Assembly (NCBI RefSeq): GCF_025698545.1
Contig: NC_068569.1
Location: forward strand, 24,366,001-24,430,000
Length of the DNA stretch: 64,000 nucleotides
Direction of reading: 5' to 3'
DNA from: Gossypium raimondii
Lineage: Eukaryota > Streptophyta > Magnoliopsida > Malvales > Malvaceae
Under the pieces are notes generated by a model, which was not told where the DNA came from, did no database searches, and saw only the letters and a list, made by a program, of their open reading frames with translations. Shown piece after piece: positions 49,738 to 60,375 of this stretch. Numbering within the stretch: the first letter of the stretch is position 1; the number at the start of each line of letters is the position of its first letter. A program made the translations under genes and the position numbers.

Positions 49738-51026
49738 GCTTTCTGATTATCCGTGTATCCTTTTTAATTCCGAACGGTTCAACGAGCAATGTTAAGTGAA
49801 GACCGAAAGTGAAATCGAAATTATAATAGTGTTCAGGTATGTATTTATATCATGCTATGGAATTAAGGTAAATTGTATATTGAATTGATGATACAAAGTT
49901 ATTTGATATATGAACAATGTGAGCATGTTCGTGCTTATAAGTGATTCGGTAGTATAAGGAGATTTGGCCTATTATTATAGTTTTTGAATTACAAATTGTT
50001 AAGTATACAAGTATTTGAGTATTTGTGCAATAAGCTTATAAAGTTAAATGTTTACTTTTATTTAATTTGGTTGGCTTGGTAAAGTGGTTTGATATTAATG
50101 TTAAAATGAATAATGTTTGTTTACGACTTACTAAGCTGCAAAAGCTTACTGTGTATGTGTTCTTGTTTACCTTTGTTTTATAGATTTAGAAGTCATGATA
50201 CGAGCTCGGGGATCGTCAGCAAAGTCTATCACACTATCGACATCTTTTGGGTATTTTGATAATTTTTTTTTAAACTTGATATTATGGCATGTATAGGCTT
50301 GCTTATATTTTTGGTTAGTTTTGGAACATGTATATAAATGGCCATGCGAAAATGGCTCATCTTCTGTTGATCGAATTTGGTGTTTATGTATATGGTCTTT
50401 ATGGTCATTGAAATGGAGTTTATAATTATGCATATTTGATTATGGTATAAGCTTCGATATGAAAATAAATGTGATATATATATAGTTTGGACATATTAAA
50501 TTTGGTTAAGTGATTAGTACATGTATAATTGTTATGCATTGGACAATAGATTGATTGGTTATGAGTTGAACTAAATTACGAATGTATATATATATTGTTG
50601 CTAAATGAAATATATGTGTGGATAGATACTAGCAAGTATATTATACTGGTATGGTGTAATTTGGCTTTTGGTATTATATAGATTCGGTTATGATTTATAA
50701 GTATAGAGTTATGTTTAATCCATAAACCTTTGATAATTAGTTTGAAATGATATTGTTAATTATGTATATTCGACTATGGTATGAGTTTTTATATATGTGC
50801 ATATTGAATTCGGTTTAAGAATTTAGCCTTAGCTTGTTATACATGTAATAAAATTGCCGTGTTTATGTTTGTGTGTATAAATTTTGGTTAAGTAAGTTTA
50901 TGTTTAACTTGTTATTATGTTTTGATAGTGGGTGATGAATTAAGTTACTAGTATAGTAAGTATAAATCTTACATGGAAATGTGAAAGTGTCAAGCCATTA
51001 GTGAATTATTTGATTTGTAATGGATG

Positions 51027-51098
<72 letters not shown>
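51027..51098. repeat. (GTATAT)n hexanucleotide microsatellite
   Basis: About 12 uninterrupted GTATAT units inside LTR D. Perfect units suggest recent expansion and probable length polymorphism. Confidence 0.95.
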
Positions 51099-51849
51099 AA
51101 TAGCCAAGCTTCATTAGGTTAAGTTTAAGTTTGAATATATTTATATATATATATGGCCTCATAGGTATTTGCCAAATTCGCTATTATGTGCTTGTATATT
51201 TGGTTAAGTGAGCTATTAACTCGTTAAATTTATAACTTAGTTATGTAGCATATTCGGTTATAGTATTTGATTAAAATAAGTTCGGTTATATTTTTTATAA
51301 TGTGCTAAGGATTAAATAATTTATATGCAATGACCTAATATGCTTATGTTGACTATATGGGGATTGTGAAATATGGATGGCTGAATATGTCTAGGTTATT
51401 TGAGTTAGGTGGAAATGGTAAAATGTGCACTTTTAATTTACTTGAATGATTAGTATATGTACTTGAATTAATTATTAAGTATGCAAATTTGTTATACTTG
51501 ATTTGTTTCATTTTTGTTTATGCTTTATAAAAACATATTTTATATATAGTGCATTATTCGGTTGTGTATAAAAAAATTCGTAAGTTAACTAAAATTTAAA
51601 ATAAGCTTTGTGTCCGGTAATGCCTCGTAACCCCAATCCGACGACGGACACGGGTTAGGGGTGTTACATGTACTATTGTAATATTCAATCCCTTGATTAC
51701 TATATAATTTAATTACTAATATCCATATTTTTTAGTTTCGTACTTGTTTTGTAATTACATCGATTAAAATTTTAGATGACCCAATTCAATAAATTCAATC
51801 CTAAAATTGACTTTTTTTACACTGACGAAACTCAGATTGCTACAAAGAC

Positions 51850-53000
51850 ATTCTCAACAAGTTTTGGATCAAATACTTTCAACCTCCTATAAAGTTTCAA
51901 AGAATTCATATCTTACCTAGATGAATGGAACAAAACTACACTGAGGGTGAGTTTAAGAAAAGAAACAACTTCTTGCTAGATTGTCAGCCATCAAGAGAGC
52001 CCTAGTCAAATACCCCAATGGCTTCTTACTTGACCTTTAGAGATTTATAGTTGTAGAATACTCAAACATCCTCAAACAAACGAAAAAGCTAGCCCTGAAG
52101 TTTAGAGTCAATTGGATAGTGAAAGCAAACGTAATACTAAGTTCTTTCACCTCACGACTATTGTGTGGCATAGCCATAATACAATTCTTTGATTCAATGA
52201 CAAAGAAGGCAATTGGATCCCAAACAAAATAGTGGTTTAGTCTATTGTTCAAAATTACTTTATGAACCTATTTTGCATATCCATAATCTCATCACTTACT
52301 GAACATCCCACATCATCTATAACTTGGCCTACCCTTAACACTTTGGGTCATCAAGCCCTAAGCTAGAAGCACCCATAATTGATGTATACAAAGACAAAAT
52401 TCTATAGTATTCAACTCGTTTAACGAGTTAGGAGTAAATGGCCTACACCTATTCTTTCTTATAGAAGTGTTGGCCCAACAACAAAGATGAAGTAATAAAG
52501 ATGGCAATAGAGGTGTTCTCCAGTGCCCAACTCTCTAAAGGACTCAATGACACAATTATTGTTCTCATTCCTAAAACAAAAAGCGCAACCTTTACCAACA
52601 AATTCTAATCAACCGGTTTATGCAATATGACTTACAAAATCATCACTATAGTTATAGTTGCTAGGATGTGACCAATTCTTCAGAAACTCATATTTCCATA
52701 CTAGGCTAACTTTCGTATTAGGAAGACAAACTTTGGATAATGTCATTATTGTCCAAGAAGATATGGACTTTCTGGAGTGTTTAAAAGGCAAGATTGGCTC
52801 TACGACCATTAAACTCAACCTGGAAAATGTTTATGACAAGTTGGAATGGAGTTTTATTAGGAGAGTTCTGAGTTACTTTTAACTTTCTCAAGTAATGGAT
52901 TGATCTCATTATGCGTTGTATCTCTTCGACTCTACCACTGTCTTTCACAATGGCTCTAAGTTAAAGAACTTCCAACCATCTAAGGGAATAAGATAAGAGG
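51850..53000 (+). mobile_element. L1-type LINE, 3' part (endonuclease/RT linker and reverse transcriptase), continuation of 37,429-38,676
   Basis: Directly after the AAGAC repeat the plus strand continues a LINE reading: YLDEWNKTTLRVSLRKE, then RNTKFFHLTTIVWHSHN and DKEGNWI (the RNTKFFH block before plant L1 RT). An RT piece at 52,658-52,882 follows, with LGRQTLDNVIIVQE, TTIKLNLENVYDKLEWSFI and RRVLSYF, matching the family (GRQxxDNxIxxQE, KxDLEKAYDRLEWxFI). Asp to Asn changes, stops and frameshifts show decay. It fades out near 53,000 without a visible poly(A) tail. Confidence 0.8.
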
Positions 53001-54540
53001 TATAAAACTAGTTTTGGAGGTCGCACATGATTATACTTTCAAAGATAAAAAGTTCAAATACAATTTCGGGGCAATGTTGGATAGGGTTGATTTGTGTGAT
53101 GAAAGAATTCATTCCTTTTTTATGGTTATAAACTCATTATTTTTCGATAGGGTTGAGCAAGAAAAACAAAAGAAATAAAAAAATTGATCTAAACTGAGGT
53201 GTTTGAACGATTTTTGAAATAAACATTAAAAATTGCGATTATCCAATCCGATTTTTATTTTTATTTAATTTATAAATAATTTAAAATATTTATGATGTAA
53301 AAATAAATCTTTTATATTTAAAATAATGAAAATAGAAAATTCTATATAAAACTTATTTTTTCAAAAATACAAGAACGGTATTGATTTTTTATTTAATTTA
53401 AAATTATTTTAACAATATTTATGAAAATTTATTTGAAACTTTACCAAATAATATCAAAAAAAAAATCATACAACAAAACCTATTTTATAAAAAATAAGTC
53501 TAAGACCCCAAAACCCTAAATTAGTATGAAAAATTGAACAAAATTATCACTTAGGGTTTAAAAAATCCAAAAAAGTTTCTAATCAAACCTAATTGATCTC
53601 GCCTTTAATTTTGGATATCATATTTTTGTCTGAACCTTTTCATATTTTAGGCAAGCCTTTGAGTTTGGATGGATAATCCAACCATTGAACAAGTCTACTA
53701 TTTATATAATAATTTTTTATTTGAATTTAATTATAAAAATATATAAATACTAATATAAGAGCAATATTTTAATATTATCCGCCAACACTAATCAATCCAT
53801 TCTAAATCCCGCTTGACCCATTTTATAAATAAAAATAAAAATAAAATGTGCTTAAAGTTTATATACTTTTCATATATTTGAAATTTAGTCATTTTACTTT
53901 TTGGGATTTGATCCTTCTACTTTTCGATTTAAAAATAAAAGCCAAATTGTTAACATCATTAAAATTCTTTTGTTAAATTGAAGTTCATTATAATATTTTT
54001 TTCTGTTACATAATTATCAAATGAGTATTTCTTTATTTCTAAATGCCAAGCTAATGAATTTAATAAAAGAATTTTAACAATGTTAACAATTGGACTTGAA
54101 TTTTAAAATCTGAAAAATATAAGGACTAAATTCTTAGAAATAAAAGTCGAGTGACTAAACATCAAAGGTAGAAAAGAACAAGGACTACTTGACCCATGAT
54201 CCGTTCTAGTGGTGATCCATCCGGAAAGATTTATGAAGGGTACTTAACCGAAAACTTCCGAACGTGTATACTAACTGACTCTCTAGTTTTCTGAGTTAGC
54301 TAGTCGTCTGAGTTGGGAAATCTTTTGACTGGTTACCAGAAACTCAGCAGGAAATCCGATTTGCAAAAAATAAAAATAAGAAATAAAAAATGAAAGGAAT
54401 CGAAGTAGATTATATTTATAGCTAGAGTTAGGGTTTCCTTGATTCTGGGTTTTCCACTTTTTTCCTCCTTTTGTAAAGGGAAATTTAGAAAAATTAAATT
54501 ATTGTAATTGTTTTTTTGTAAAGGAATTTAGAAAGAGTAA
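53001..54540 (+). promoter_or_regulatory. Spacer and promoter region of the NSR-type gene
   Basis: TATATTTATA (54411-54420), followed by TTAGGGTTT (54428-54436, telo-box-like), lies 105-130 bases before the start codon. This is the same TATA plus AGGGTTT arrangement as at SPT5. The rest of the stretch is AT-rich and empty. Confidence 0.5.
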
Positions 54541-57500
54541 ATGGCAGATGGTTACTGGAATCGGCGACAACCAAATCCTCCGATGCTCTCTTCTGGTGGG
54601 ATGCTTAAACGACCACGTACTGATTACGGTAAACTTCTTTTTTTGCCGCTATAAATTCTTTTTCTGTTGCCATTTTGTTTGTTTAGTTTTCCAAAATTTT
54701 GTTTATTCCTGTTTTAGGTTTAGCTGCTTTTGAGATTAGTTTAGAAAAAAAACTGGAAAATGTTCGGTTATATTTGTTGAATTATGTTCAAACTTAGTAT
54801 TGGAGTTTGATGTTAGGTTTTATTTTATTGAATTAGATACATTTGTATATAAGCACGAATCAAAATTGATATTTTGTTAACAATGAAAAATGAATGCCCA
54901 TGTTACTCGGAGTCACGGGTTGAGTGTTTCTTAGTATGCATCTAAAATCAGTATGCTTATTATTATTTTTTAAGCTTTTCCATATATTTGGGGGATCAAA
55001 CCCTAAAATACTCTTCCTGTACTCATTAGGCATCTTATTACATTATCAAATCTTGCTAAACAAGTTAGTCAACCACGACCTCATTGAGGTGTTTTCAAAC
55101 TTTGATAGGAATTGGATATTGGCCTATCACCATTTCAGTTTTCGTCTGGGGCAAGCTCTTGTTAAACAAGTTCCTCGACCACCCAATCCCAACCTCATAG
55201 AGGCATTTCCAAACTCTGATAGGAATTGCATTTAGACTGATCATGATTCCAATCTTCATCCGGTGCAAGGTGTTTCTGATCTCAAGGTTCAAAGATCTTA
55301 TTTTACGCTTAAAGTCGCATTTTAGGTCATCTAGTGGTATGTTTTGATAACCCACGTCTTGAGAGTAAATATAATTGAAGAGCTTATGAAATATTTCCAT
55401 CTCTCGATAATCTTATCATCCTCCACCAAGATCTGGTTGTTATCCTTAATAGACTTACCAGTTCCCAAGTATCTAGTCTTCTTCTCCCTCATCTGAGGAA
55501 AGCCTATAGATACAGTTCCCTCCATCTTATGGGTCCAATTTATCAAAAAATACTTTTATATCTCTCACTCTAGCATCCTTTACAGCCTTCTTGGTCTCCT
55601 TTCTATTCTAGCTTGTATTTCTGAAAGCTTTTTTATATCCCTACAATTTCTTAACTTTGTATAGTCAGATCATTTGTCCTTAATAGCTACCTTTACTTCT
55701 GCACTCCACCATGATGGTTCTTACATTGTGATATCATGCCCATAGATTCACCAAGTTCCTATTTAGCTACCAGCTACCAGTGTGATACAATCAGTCATCT
55801 TATTCCACATCATAATAGGGTTGACTTTGTCTTCCCATTTAGCCTCCTTGGTTAATCTAGCCACCAAAGATGACTGTGCATTCCCTTCCAAAATCCTCCA
55901 TATCCTGGGGTTTAGGACATGTCTCAATTGCTTATATGTCTTTCTAAAATAAAACTTAAAACTGGAAGTTGATGTTGTGTAGCTATACTCTCCTCCAGTA
56001 TCATCTTACAGTCTATGTAACAACTCTATCCATCAGTAAAAAAATAAAGTCTATTTGGCTAGCATTCTCTCCACAGAGGTGATTGGATGGGAATCTCTTT
56101 TCCTGAATAAAGTGTTTGCTAAAACCAAGTCTTTAAGATTAAAAAAACCTAGGATGATACTCCCTCTTTGCTTCTATCCCAAAATTGTACCTCCCATGCA
56201 CACTCTCAAACCCCTAAGACTTGCCCATGCATGTCCGTTAAAGACGTTCCAATGAAAATCTTTTCTTCTACGGATCTGCCTTGCACCATTTCATCAAAGT
56301 CCTCCCAAAATTGTCACTTAATAGCATTCTCTAGTCAGTTTGTGGTGCATAAGTATCAGTAATGTTTAAAGCATCGGCTTTTACTTTTGAGTTTTATGAG
56401 AAATGTCTCATTGTCCGTCCTTATAATTTCAACAACCAACTGATGGTCTTAGGTCTTAAACTATACCTACTCCACTTCTAGTTACCATATCTACCCAAAT
56501 GATATAATTTGTGACTCCATTGACCATTAGATTTAGCTTTCTTATCTGTCTGTTTAGTCTCTTGAAGGCAAAAATGTGGATATTCCTTGTAATCCTCTGC
56601 TAGCTCTACATAATTACATGTAAGAGGCCTTGTGTTCCAATATATTAAACCTATGCTAAAGTCTGGCCTTTCTTTAATCCTATCTGTCCCTTATCTTGGT
56701 GGGAATGGACCTTTTACTCAATTGACACCATAGCCAGTTGTTGATGTGGCATGTTGCTTAGGGGCAACAGCCTAAAACCCCATGCCCATTTAGCATTGCT
56801 CCTGGCCACAAAGATGCTGCACATTGCTTAGTAGTGAATGTCCCAATGTTAATTCTCTTATCTTGGTTCATGTCAAAAGATGTGACGGGATTTCCTGCTG
56901 GCTATCACAGGTGCCCTGCAGCCCTCCTTTGTTTGAGTGAACCTGAGACCAGCAGTGCAAGCACAAGTGAAATTCCATTTTGTTTGTAATGAATTTAAGA
57001 AAATGCTTGTTTCACTTTGCATGTTTTGTGAAAGATATTATCTGCTTTAGGAAAGAGTTGCATATAAATATTCAATTTTCAACTTAACAGATGCTCCGCC
57101 TTCTGGACCACGTTCAGCTCTTGAGATGCCTAGTTATTTGGCAAGAGATGATGATCATGGTGGGCATCTGTCTGTGAGGGATACAAAATCTATTGGATCA
57201 GCATATGATCGTTATCTCCAGAGTGCAGTACCATCTTCGACTTTTACTCATGCTTATTTATACTTCACCTTGCATCTCCATTGTTGTTTTCTAAAGCATT
57301 CATTAAATTGCTTTTGAAGAAACTTTCTTCTTTTACTTCTGGAGAAGCTAGTGCATTTGGTGGGTCAGGAAGGGCTGTTGGTGGTGCAATGCCTGTTCAT
57401 CCAATAGCTGATCCTCCCCTGATGGGTCGTCTTGGATCTGCTGCTCCAGATCTGTCACCAAATGGTCATAATATCGGTTATAGTGGTCAACATCCAGTGG

Positions 57501-58812
57501 ATGCAATTGCAAGGCCTGGTCGAGATACCGTTCCTCTCCCTCCAGATGCTTCCAATACTCTATATGTTGAGGGATTTCCTCCTAACAGCACAAGGAGGGA
57601 AGTAGCTCGTATCCTATGTAATGTAGTGCTTGATAAGATATGTTGATCTATTCTTTTTATGATATGGTAGTTTTACTACTGTTGGTTCACATTCCTTGAT
57701 TGAGATTATAGATATCTTTCGCCCTTTTGTTGGATATAAAGAAGTACGGTTAGTGAGCAAAGAACCCCGACAGGTAAGTGGACTAGGCATTGCCAAAACT
57801 TAATTTGTCTCCTTTAGCATGATTTCCTTTGTTGTTTTCTTTACATATGAAATTGTCATGAGTTAGCTTGCTGCTTTGAATGCTGAAACCTGGTGCATTG
57901 GTAATGCAGCGTGGTGGAGATCCTATTGTCCTTTGTTTTGTTGATTTTTCAAGTCCTGCCTGTGCAGCAACTGCAATGAGTGCCTTGCAAGGTGATCTCT
58001 TCGTCCATTGTTTTTGACATTTATAGAAGGTAGCTTATCGTTGGATGATGATACATAGTACATGAAAAAATAATAGGAAACCATAGTGAACACTCTAGAA
58101 CGATATTGGTGCACTTGAGCATTTGGCTTAAGTGGTAGGTTTCTGTATCCACTGTTAAAATAGTAACGCCCGAATCTCCCCTTCCTCGAAATTTAAAAAA
58201 AAAATGATATCTATAGCTTTTTATGCTGTGACTTTTCTCTATGTCATAGGTTTTGCCCATCATCCAGCTCGATGCACATATCTATATTCTATAGAATATA
58301 TAATTCTTTTGACCAAGTTTGGTATCACAAGTTAAATGAGACTATCTCAGTTATTGGACTTGCATAAAAATCAAATAAAGTAACAACAATAACTATATGA
58401 TTAAAGATATATGTCATTTTACTTCTCTATACAAAAATATTTTTCAATAAAGAAACCTCCATATATTAATCACCTAACTAGAGCCATCCAAGAGCCGGAC
58501 TTTGTTTTGGCTTGGATAGTAATAAGGCTTTATTGTTCAAGAGTCAAGACCCAGTTTGAATCTGGTCAAGCCTAGCGACCTACCTAGCCTTTGACCAGGT
58601 CTACATGTACTTGTTTTTTTCCCCTGAATATCTACATGTAACCAAATTTTAGTCTTTGTTATTTGTTAGTGCTTTTGATAGTTTTGTGATTATTGTTGTA
58701 TTCTGCAGGTTATAAAATGGATGAACATGACCCAGATTCTAACTACTTGAAGCTGCAATTTTCTCGGTACCCTGGCCCAAGGTCAGGTCCTGGAACTCGT
58801 GGAAGGAGGTAA
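54541..58812 (+). CDS. NSR: Nuclear speckle RNA-binding protein (NSRA/NSRB-type), complete, 6 exons
   Basis: NSR proteins are plant RRM proteins of nuclear speckles that alter alternative splicing and bind long non-coding RNAs in auxin-dependent root development. Exons 54541-54628, 57091-57227, 57320-57608, 57712-57773, 57910-57991 and 58709-58812 give 253 residues. The N-terminus MADGYWNRRQPNPP and the block RDTKSIGSAYDRYLQSA are family signatures, followed by a Gly-rich linker. One C-terminal RRM (about 154-240) has RNP2 LYVEGF (156-161), FRPFVGYKEVRLVSKE and RNP1-like PIVLCFVDF, then LQFSRYPGPRSG and a Gly/Arg tail. The exon 2/3 junction (acceptor before 57320) is the least certain, as two other AGs lie downstream in frame-compatible positions. 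Intron 1 (2.46 kb) is swollen by an antisense LINE; intron 5 holds a SINE-like unit. Confidence 0.92.
55020..56960 (-). mobile_element. RTE-clade LINE fragment (endonuclease + N-terminal RT) in NSR intron 1, antisense
   Basis: The minus strand holds, in order, an endonuclease with CLQETKQTDKKAK, TDTYAPQTD and FESVHGRYNFG near 56,160-56,650. A linker follows (KKAVKDARVRDIKVFFDKL, about 55,590). The start of RT comes next: SIKDNNQILVEDDKIIERWK at 55,430-55,490 and AIPIRVWKCLYEVGIGWSRNLFNK at about 55,150-55,230. This layout is that of RTE-type elements. The RT palm and 3' end are absent, and stops and frameshifts are common. The 5' part, from about 56,900, survives, unlike the usual 5'-truncated LINE copy. 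Confidence 0.8.
55052..55262. repeat. About 106-bp diverged tandem duplication within the RTE fragment
   Basis: TTGCTAAACAAGTTAGTCAACC (at 55,053) and TTGTTAAACAAGTTCCTCGACC (at 55,159) begin two similar units that share CCTCAT(T/A)GAGG and TTTGATAGGAATTG landmarks. They encode overlapping copies of the same RT segment (IPIxVWK). Confidence 0.7.
58112..58206 (+). mobile_element. SINE-like unit in NSR intron 5
   Basis: TTTGGCTTAAGTGGTAGG resembles a polymerase III box A. About 45 bases downstream, GCCCGAATCTCC resembles box B plus the usual CTCC of plant SINEs, and an A-rich run follows. No convincing TSD was found, so it may be a truncated copy. Confidence 0.4.
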
Positions 58813-59811
58813 ATGTCACTTTCTGTAGACAAATAGGCTTGTTTGCAAGCCATTTTTAACCAAATTTTTATGGCTATCCTTTTTATAAATGGAAGGGTTT
58901 TGAGGATTGCCCGGCCTTATTAAATAGTATTAATATGTTGAAAAATTGAATTTAAATTGCTCGATCCCGCTGAGCATTGGCCCTAGAAATTGAGTGAGGA
59001 TCAAGCAATTCTTGAGTTGCTTGCATATTTGAGGAATCCGTGTTGTATGATAACTTAAGGGATAAAGGTGTTTTTTGTTGTAGAGATGGAACATAGTAGC
59101 ATTTGCATTTAGTGTTTAAATTCAGGATTTAGCGTTTCCTTCACCATTAAAAGCTCGGATTTTCACCGAAAACTGTTGTGTGTTAGCTAATGGATTTGGA
59201 TGGATAACGTTGTGTTATTTTATTAATGATAATTGTTTTCTGCTTCGTTCTTTGGAGTTGATTATGTGCATTGTCATTCTAGATACTTGTCTAAGAATAC
59301 TTAAAGCACTTCATTCATTTATTTTCTTTGTATATTTTAATGGTTATGGACCCGACCCATCTGATTTAACAAATAAGTCAATCCTTGACTAAAAGCTCCT
59401 TAACGAACAATCCTAGGTTTACCCGTTTATTGTTTTTGTTGAAGTGTTAATGCTGATTTTGCCATTATCATTTGTCATTGTATAAATGAAAATAACCTTC
59501 TATACTTGAAATCATATTTTACAATGTCTGTCGAGAATTATTAGGTAGGTTATTACTATCATATCAGTTATGATCCTCAATCAATAGTATATTGACAAAT
59601 AGGGATATATTTATGTCATTAAAAACTTTACTAACTCACTATTAGTTTTAATTTGAAATCTTCTCCATCTAACTTGTGCTCCTTTCTCTTTCAAACTACT
59701 CACTTCTAAATTGAAGCTTTGACATACGACATCATTTAAGCTAAAAACAAGGGACCTCTTTCCAAAGGTTATAAAGATAATGAAGAAACCAATTTACATT
59801 CAGGTGAATTG
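58813..59811. other. Downstream of NSR, no gene recognised
   Basis: Contains the NSR 3' untranslated region. Short open frames (for example 70 codons at 59,180) show no domain. Confidence 0.45.
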
Positions 59812-60375
59812 CTATTTTGATGTAGTTGTTGATGGTTCTTCAGTCTCGCTGCCATGAACAAACGAGGAATTGATTTGCTCTTTGGCTTCCATTACTTTTG
59901 GATCTTCATACTCCACTTGTAAAATTCTCGGTCCATTTACAGGCCATAACCCTTTTCCTGTAAAGCAATCCTCCAATGCTTGAACACAAATCTTGGGATC
60001 CTCAACAGTTTCACGGTCAATGCAGAGTGCAAGTAGCATTCTTTTGTGTATTGTTCACTATATATCTTGTTTCCAGCAATTGGGAGAAGCAGAGCTGATA
60101 ATATTAACAGCAAAATCTGTAGTTGATTCTCTGCTTCGAAGCAACAGTTGTTAATAGTAACACAAAACCTTTTCTTTTTCCCAATAGACTAGATGAATCA
60201 AACTGCCTGCTAATATGCTTTAACATGCCACGCTTGGGATCCAATAACATTCTCCTGCCCTCTGAGCTGCTTACAAGTGTAGAACCAACATGATTAAAAG
60301 GGTCATCACTGGATCTACGGAATTATCTTACAAGCTTCACCATATAAAGTCTTTACATCCTATCATCTCCAATCT
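59812..60375 (-). other. Coding-like fragment, unrecognised
   Basis: An open frame on the minus strand (60039-59812, 75 codons) reads MLLALCIDRETVEDPKICV, ALEDCFTGKGLWPVNGPR and ILQVEYEDPKVMEAKEQ: non-repetitive, protein-like composition. About 130-300 bases upstream on the same strand a second open piece reads DPFNHVGSTLVSSSEGRR, MLLDPKRGMLKHISRQF and LLGKRK, ending at a possible AAAG|GTTTTG donor. The two may be exons of one small or broken gene. I do not recognise the family and found no acceptor that joins them convincingly. A stop precedes the ATG at 60039 by six codons. Confidence 0.35.

Larger units (their letters stand above)
48819..51668 (+). mobile_element. Solo LTR D, 2.85 kb, nested in LTR element E
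   Basis: Starts TGTAAAAGCCCGATTTTGG and ends GGGGTGTTACA, with a perfect TGTAC duplication (48814-48818, 51669-51673). It shares GGTTTCGAGACCACAAAT near the start and CCGACGACGGACACGGGTTA near the end with LTR A. No open frame of note. Confidence 0.9.
38677..51844. mobile_element. LTR element E (solo LTR, about 2.69 kb of its own sequence) carrying nested insertions
   Basis: It starts TGTGACACCTC and ends GATTGCTACA, and is flanked by a perfect AAGAC duplication (38672-38676 and 51845-51849). Its own sequence is 38,677-40,783, then 48,409-48,818, then 51,674-51,844. Subtracting the inner elements and their TSDs leaves 2,688 bp, the same size as the other solo LTRs here. Its ends differ from those of LTRs A-D, so it is another family or a diverged member. 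It includes an imperfect repeat (CACCCAACACTCATC-type words) at about 39,213-39,340. Confidence 0.82.
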
